From NCBI GenBank assembly GCA_029204225.1, contig CM055108.1, forward strand, positions 47,412,815 through 47,476,814: DNA of 64,000 bases, read 5' to 3'. The DNA is from Diphasiastrum complanatum (lineage: Eukaryota > Streptophyta > Lycopodiopsida > Lycopodiales > Lycopodiaceae). Shown piece after piece: positions 59,409 to 64,000 of the stretch; the stretch's first letter is position 1, and each line of letters opens with the position of its first letter. A program made the position numbers and the translations under genes. The notes under the pieces were generated by a model. That model ran no database searches, was not told the origin of the DNA, and worked only from the letters and a program-made list of their open reading frames with translations.

Positions 59409-62400
59409 CTCTCTCCCTTAAAGTAGAGTCACATTTTATACAGTCACATACATAGTTTTAAAGTCAACAAACTTTAAGTACAGAAAGTTTTGATCTAAAC
59501 TTATCAAACTTTTCTCCAGTAAGTGGCTTAGTGAAAATATCAGCTAGTTGTTCTTCTGTGCTACAATGAACAACATGAATTTCACGACTCAGCAGCCTCT
59601 CATGTAGGAAGTGATATTGAATCCCAATGTGTTTAGTTCTCGCATGTAACACTGGATTCTTTGCTAGCTGAATGCCACTCTGACTGTCGCTATGTAAAGT
59701 TGTGGGATTTTTCTGCATCATGCCAATTTCTTCCAAGATTTGTCTCAACCATATAGCTTCTTGTGCAGCACTACACATTGCCTTATACTCTGCTTTTGTG
59801 GTGGAAAGCGCAATTGTACTTTGCTTCTTACTAGACCAGGAAAAGCAATTATCACAAAACTGGAATATATATCATGTGGTGGATCTACGATCATCATAGT
59901 CACTTCCCAAGTCCGCATCCACATAGCCACACAACTCAGGTAAACCATCATGCTTCCTGTAAATCAAGCCATACTCTGAAGTGCCTTTCACAGAACGCAA
60001 AATGCGTTTAGCTGCTTTCCAATGCGTTTCCGTAGGTGCTGCCATAAACTGACTTACAATGCCAACAACATAGCATATATCTGGTCTAGTTGTGGTAAGG
60101 TAAATTAAGCTCCCTACTAACTGTCTATATAGCCGCATCAAATGACTGTGATTCATCAAGATTAGAAAGCTTTTTACCTGGTTCAATAGGAGTATTTACT
60201 GGTTTGCAATCCTACAACCTAAACCTGTGCAGCAACTCTTTGACATACTTCACTTGTGTTAAACCCACTTCATGTCCTTTTTGCCACACTTCTACTCCAA
60301 GGCAGTATGCATCAGGCTGAGGTCCATCATCTCAAATTGTTCCATGAGGTCTTTCTTGATCATGTCTATCATTTCTTGATTATTTCCCATAATAATCAAG
60401 TCATCAACATAAAGAGCAATCAAAGCAACCATACCATCAAAGCATAAGACATATAGATTTGGATCAGAATGTGTTCTCACCATCCCCTTTGAACGAAAGT
60501 AGGCATCAATCCTGCTATACCACACACGTGGTGCTTGTTTAAGACCATAAAGCGCTTTCTTCAAGCGACATACTTTATTTTTATGTCCTTTCATTACAAA
60601 GCCTTCAGGTTGATCCATGAACACTTCTTCTTCTAACTCACCATTTAGAAAAGCAGATTTCACATCCATCTGATGCAAAGGCCAACCAAAATGTGAAGCT
60701 AAAGCAATAAGTAGACGTAGAGTATTCCACTTACAAACCGGTGCAAAGGTCTCCTCATAGTCAATGCCTTTATTTTGTGCGTACCCTTTGATTACCAATC
60801 TGGCTTTGTGCTTGGCTATGCTTCCATCTGCATGATACTTAGTTCTGTATACCCATTTGCAACCAATGGGTTTCTTGCCAACTGGTGGTTCTACTAAGTC
60901 CCATGTGCTATGCTTAGCAATTGACTCCATCTCCTCTTCCATGGCCTTGATCCAAATATCATCATCCTTCGCTTCACTATAAGTCGAAGGTTCTTTGCTT
61001 TGAATAATGCTAGATAAGAGAGCATAATTTGCTTCATACCTTTCAGGTAGTATCTTCTCTCTTGTTGATCTTCGTAGCTCTCCCTGGTTAGATGATCCTG
61101 GAAAGTCATCTATGTCGCGGCTCTCCATCAATCTCTCAAACCACTTAGGGAGCTTTCTATCAGGTGGTCTTATCCCATGGTACATCCTTCTCCTTGCGTT
61201 TGTCACCTGCAATTTCAATCCTTCTTGCACCAAAAGGTTTGTCCCTACCTCTCCAACCTGTTTCTTGAGGTTGAGTAGTAGTATCTTGAGATGTATCCTC
61301 ATGTTCATCACTCGGAAAGTCAATGAATGGATCATCATCAGGTGGTATCCTCATTATACCATTTTTCCTACTGGATGTGTCTATCTTCTCAGCATCTTCA
61401 TCTTCATACATCTTGGATTCATCAAAGATAACATCTCGACTTATATGGATTTTGTTTTCGACTGGATCAAAACATCTGTAGCCCTTCACGTGATCATCAT
61501 ATCCTAGGAATATGCACTTGATAGCTTTTACATCAAGTTTACATCTCTCTTCCTTAGGAATATGTACAAAGGCCTTACATCCAAAGATTCGCAAGTGGTT
61601 CACCTTTGGCTTCTTCTTTGTGAATGCTTCCTCAGGTGTTATTTTTGGTATGGCAATGGTAGGACTTCTATTTTGAAGATAGACTGCCGTGCTACATGCT
61701 TCTGACCAAAATTTTTTTGGTAATCTCATCTCAACTAGCATAGATCTGGCACTTTCCACAATCGTACGATTTTTGCGCTCAGCTACACCATTGAGAGCAG
61801 GAGTATGAGCTTGCATAATTGTCTTTTAATCCCACATTGATCACAAAGATCATTGAAGTCATTAGACTTATACTCACCTCCACTATGTGATCTTAGGACT
61901 TTGATCTTCTTACCTGTCTGATTTTTGACCAAGTTTTTGAAGTTCTTGAAGTTATCAAAAGCATCTGATTTCTTCTTCAAGAAATAGATCCACGTCTTAC
62001 GTGACATATCATCAATAAAGGTCATGAAATAGAAGGCTTTTCCTAAGGACATGGTCCTCATGGGCCCGCATAAATTTGTGTGGATTAAATCTAGGATGTT
62101 CTTTGCTCTTGCAACACCCCCTTTATTGAACTTCTCTCGATGCTGCTTCCCATATATACAAGATTCGCACATCGATTTCAAGTGATCTTCTATGGTAGGC
62201 AGTCTTGTTACCATCTCCAATTTTCTCATCAAACTGAGGCTTCCCAAGTTCAAGTGACCAAGCCTCTTGTGCCACAACTCAGTTTGCGAAGGAACGGATG
62301 ATACAAGTCCATGTTGCCCCTTGATTGTAGCATTCAACCTGTACAATTTTGTATTGGACTCTCTTACTCCATTCACAATAACTTTGAACTTTTGGTTCGC

Positions 62401-63205
62401 ATCCTTCACAAAGCAAGGATCATGGGCGAATTCTACTTTCAACTTTTGATCAGTAATGACTCCAACAGAAAGTAGATTTTTCTTCAAACCTGGTACGTAA
62501 AGTACCTCCCTGATCATACTGCTTTTGCCATCAAGCAGTTGGATTGAAATTGTGCCTATCCCCTTGATCATGCACACCTCACCATTTGCTTGTGAAACAG
62601 ATGTTCCATTATCCAACACCTTCAAACTACTGAACTAATTCTTGTTACCTGTCATGTGTCTTGTGGCTCTTGAGTCAATATACTGTGCTTGATCATCTTG
62701 ATTAGATGACAATGCAGATATGAAGACGCTAGAGTCTTCAATCTCACCCTTATCGACAAGGTTACCTGCTTGTTTTGGTTTCCCCTTGCCTTGTTCCGCC
62801 AGGAATTTGCGACATTCACTCTTCCAATGGCCCTTTTTACCACAATGGAAGCACTCGTCTTTCTTCTTAGTTTTGCTAGAAGATCCCTCATCCTCCTGAG
62901 ACTTGGCAAATTGCTGCTTAGACTTCTTCTTGCCCTTGCCCTTGCCTTGTTTTTGGCGTGTCGCAAGTGCCTGATCGTCAGTATTTTGACGTCTAGCTTT
63001 TACCATTTCTCGTCGTTGCTCTTCCTGCATCAAGATTCCTATGAGCTCGTCAAAGGTTGGAAATCTTTCTCTTGATGCTATTCCACTCACAAACATCTAA
63101 TAGGATTCTGCAATGCCGCATAATGCATTATGCACCAGCTCCACATCACGTTTTTCAAAAAATTGGCTATCTAAGTTTGTGATTCCTGTAGGTATTACAT
63201 TAGTA
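59409..63205 (-). pseudogene. Copia R gag-pol, decayed
   Basis: Minus-strand Ty1/copia element. The gag C-terminal half (from about 63,205, stop at 63,099) has the zinc knuckle CFHCGKKGHWKSEC. The protease site reads IDSRATRHM where the Gly of DSGAT is expected. Integrase has the HKRLGHLN...CESC zinc site (62,290-62,170) and a core whose second catalytic Asp is lost (RSHSGGEY near 61,890), then SAxVAERKNRT. RT (61,338-60,292) has KWVYRTKYHADGSI, DVKSAFLNGEL and YVDDLIIMG. RNase H (60,186-59,464) includes GYVDADLGSD and HARTKHIGI. Several stops and frameshifts. Gag N-terminus, leader, primer site and same-orientation 5' LTR are missing. A lineage separate from A, H and P. Confidence 0.85.
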
Positions 63206-63375
63206 GACGTAGAACCAAACTTGGTTTTATCTGACCCTAGATCAATGATCAATAAACGTGCAGGAAGAATCATAAAATAGAAAAATATTCATTCACCAAG
63301 GAGACAACTGTGGGCTTAATTTCCAATAGAAGCTTTGAAAAGGTAAATTGACCATGAATGCCAACATTGACCCAG
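63206..63375. other. Sequence between truncated gag and right LTR
   Basis: 170 bp that match neither gag nor LTR by eye. This is the joint between the minus-strand Copia R and the plus-strand LTR. Confidence 0.4.
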
Positions 63376-63647
63376 TTAGAATTAAAGTTAGAATCACTGT
63401 GTTACGATACTGTGGGTCCTATCAGTGGATAAGGATCGGTTGGCCTCGCCACGAGGCAAGTCGACGGGACACGCATCCCGCCAACGGCAACCTGGATCAT
63501 GCATGGGTTGCCTGAGTGAACAACTATATGTATAGTGTAATTTCATTTTGAGAAATACAGTTGCTATGTGAGCTTGCTGAGGAGAGTGATTTTCTGTCTG
63601 TGTTACTATGTAGCATGATCTGTGTTCCTGTGCAAAGCAAATTCTAA
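63376..63647 (+). repeat. 5' LTR of a plus-strand Copia (272 bp)
   Basis: Same family and length as 59,137-59,408 but opposite orientation. Starts TTAGAATTAAAG, ends AAATTCTAA, followed by a primer site. The internal region continues beyond the window. Confidence 0.88.
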
Positions 63648-63649
63648 GT

Positions 63650-63662
63650 TGGTATCAGAGCC
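63650..63662 (+). other. Copia primer-binding site on the plus strand
   Basis: TGGTATCAGAGCC lies two bases after the LTR end. This is the standard initiator-Met tRNA site, so the element reads rightward. Confidence 0.92.
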
Positions 63663-64000
63663 ATACAGGGAGTGTACACAGTAAAGTGTCGCCGTTGAAG
63701 AGAGCTTCGGGAGAACTGTCGTCTGAGAGTTCGGGGTTTTACGGCGGGGTGAAGACGGAAAGAGAAGCACTGGTGCACGGTTTTTAATTTATAGAGGCTT
63801 GCTAAGCTTAGCAGAGGGATAATTAGCCTGTGCATAGCTTCAGACAGGGAAAAATTTGGTGAAAAATTGACAATTTTGAAGCCAGCTGAAAATTGAAACC
63901 GGACTTGGGGTTACGATTTTTATACATAACTGGTGATTTCTTCGTTGTTTGTGCACCGTTTTGGATGCCGTAAGGACAGAAAGGAAGCTAATCACACTGT
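63663..64000 (+). other. Leader of the plus-strand Copia, cut by window end
   Basis: No gag start is recognisable before the window ends. The sequence is somewhat more GC-rich than its surroundings. Confidence 0.5.

Noticed and set aside
1-64000. CRISPR arrays, defence or biosynthetic operons, phage genes
   Set aside because: Repeats present are LTRs, microsatellites and the degenerate motif array. Gene structure is intron-bearing and retrotransposon-rich, as in plant nuclear DNA.

Overview
The window reads as nuclear DNA of a flowering plant. The only host gene that can be followed exon by exon is a plant acid-lipase-type alpha/beta hydrolase with eight GT-AG-type introns. Almost everything else is plant LTR-retrotransposon DNA: Ty1/copia polyproteins primed by the initiator-Met tRNA, and Ty3/gypsy pieces, one with a tRNA-Asp-type primer site. 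The AT-rich spacers and microsatellites fit this. The species cannot be named from the sequence. No bacterial operon, CRISPR array, tRNA or rRNA gene was seen.

Layout. (1) 1-15,950 (segment S1): lipase copy 1 (200-3996), about 2 kb of spacer, and a decayed minus-strand ORF of mobile-element type with a coiled-coil C-terminal part (about 8,610-6,160). An internal tandem duplication (8,822-11,283) follows, then an array of GCGAGTAAT-like motifs and two truncated Copia elements joined tail to tail at about 14,497. (2) 16,000-19,900: remainder of the minus Copia (gag), its leader, primer site and LTR, and a decayed gypsy gag. (3) 19,908-31,560: old Copia H, minus strand, split by the young Copia A1 (21,076-27,490, target duplication TATGG) with one uninterrupted 1,321-residue polyprotein. 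(4) 31,561-33,300: gypsy reverse transcriptase and RNase H remnant, then about 2 kb without recognisable genes. (5) 35,260-55,085 (segment S2): a second copy of S1 with an intact-looking lipase (36,144-39,937). It carries its own changes: a TA-repeat-flanked gypsy RT fragment, the nearly identical Copia A2 (45,039-51,333, target duplication AGTAA, one nonsense codon), and a deletion across the Copia-Copia joint. (6) 55,200-58,312: unidentified coding-like stretches and a gypsy 5' part with gag. (7) 58,320-58,853: another 3' fragment of the lipase. (8) 59,137-63,662: a decayed Copia (R, minus strand) bounded by two 272-bp LTRs of one family in inverted orientation; the right one starts a plus-strand element that leaves the window.

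How the parts relate. S1 and S2 share the truncated Copias, so the segment was duplicated after those elements had already broken. The copies then diverged. S1 lost about 700 bp of lipase upstream sequence and the GT of one lipase intron, and gained a tandem duplication. S2 kept the lipase frame and splice sites and gained A2. If only one lipase is functional, it is more likely the S2 copy. I found no convincing previously undescribed system. The oddest signals are an LTR length asymmetry shared by two separate insertions, an inverted LTR pair whose ends are not TG...CA, and a coiled-coil ORF whose interrupting stops are all TAG.
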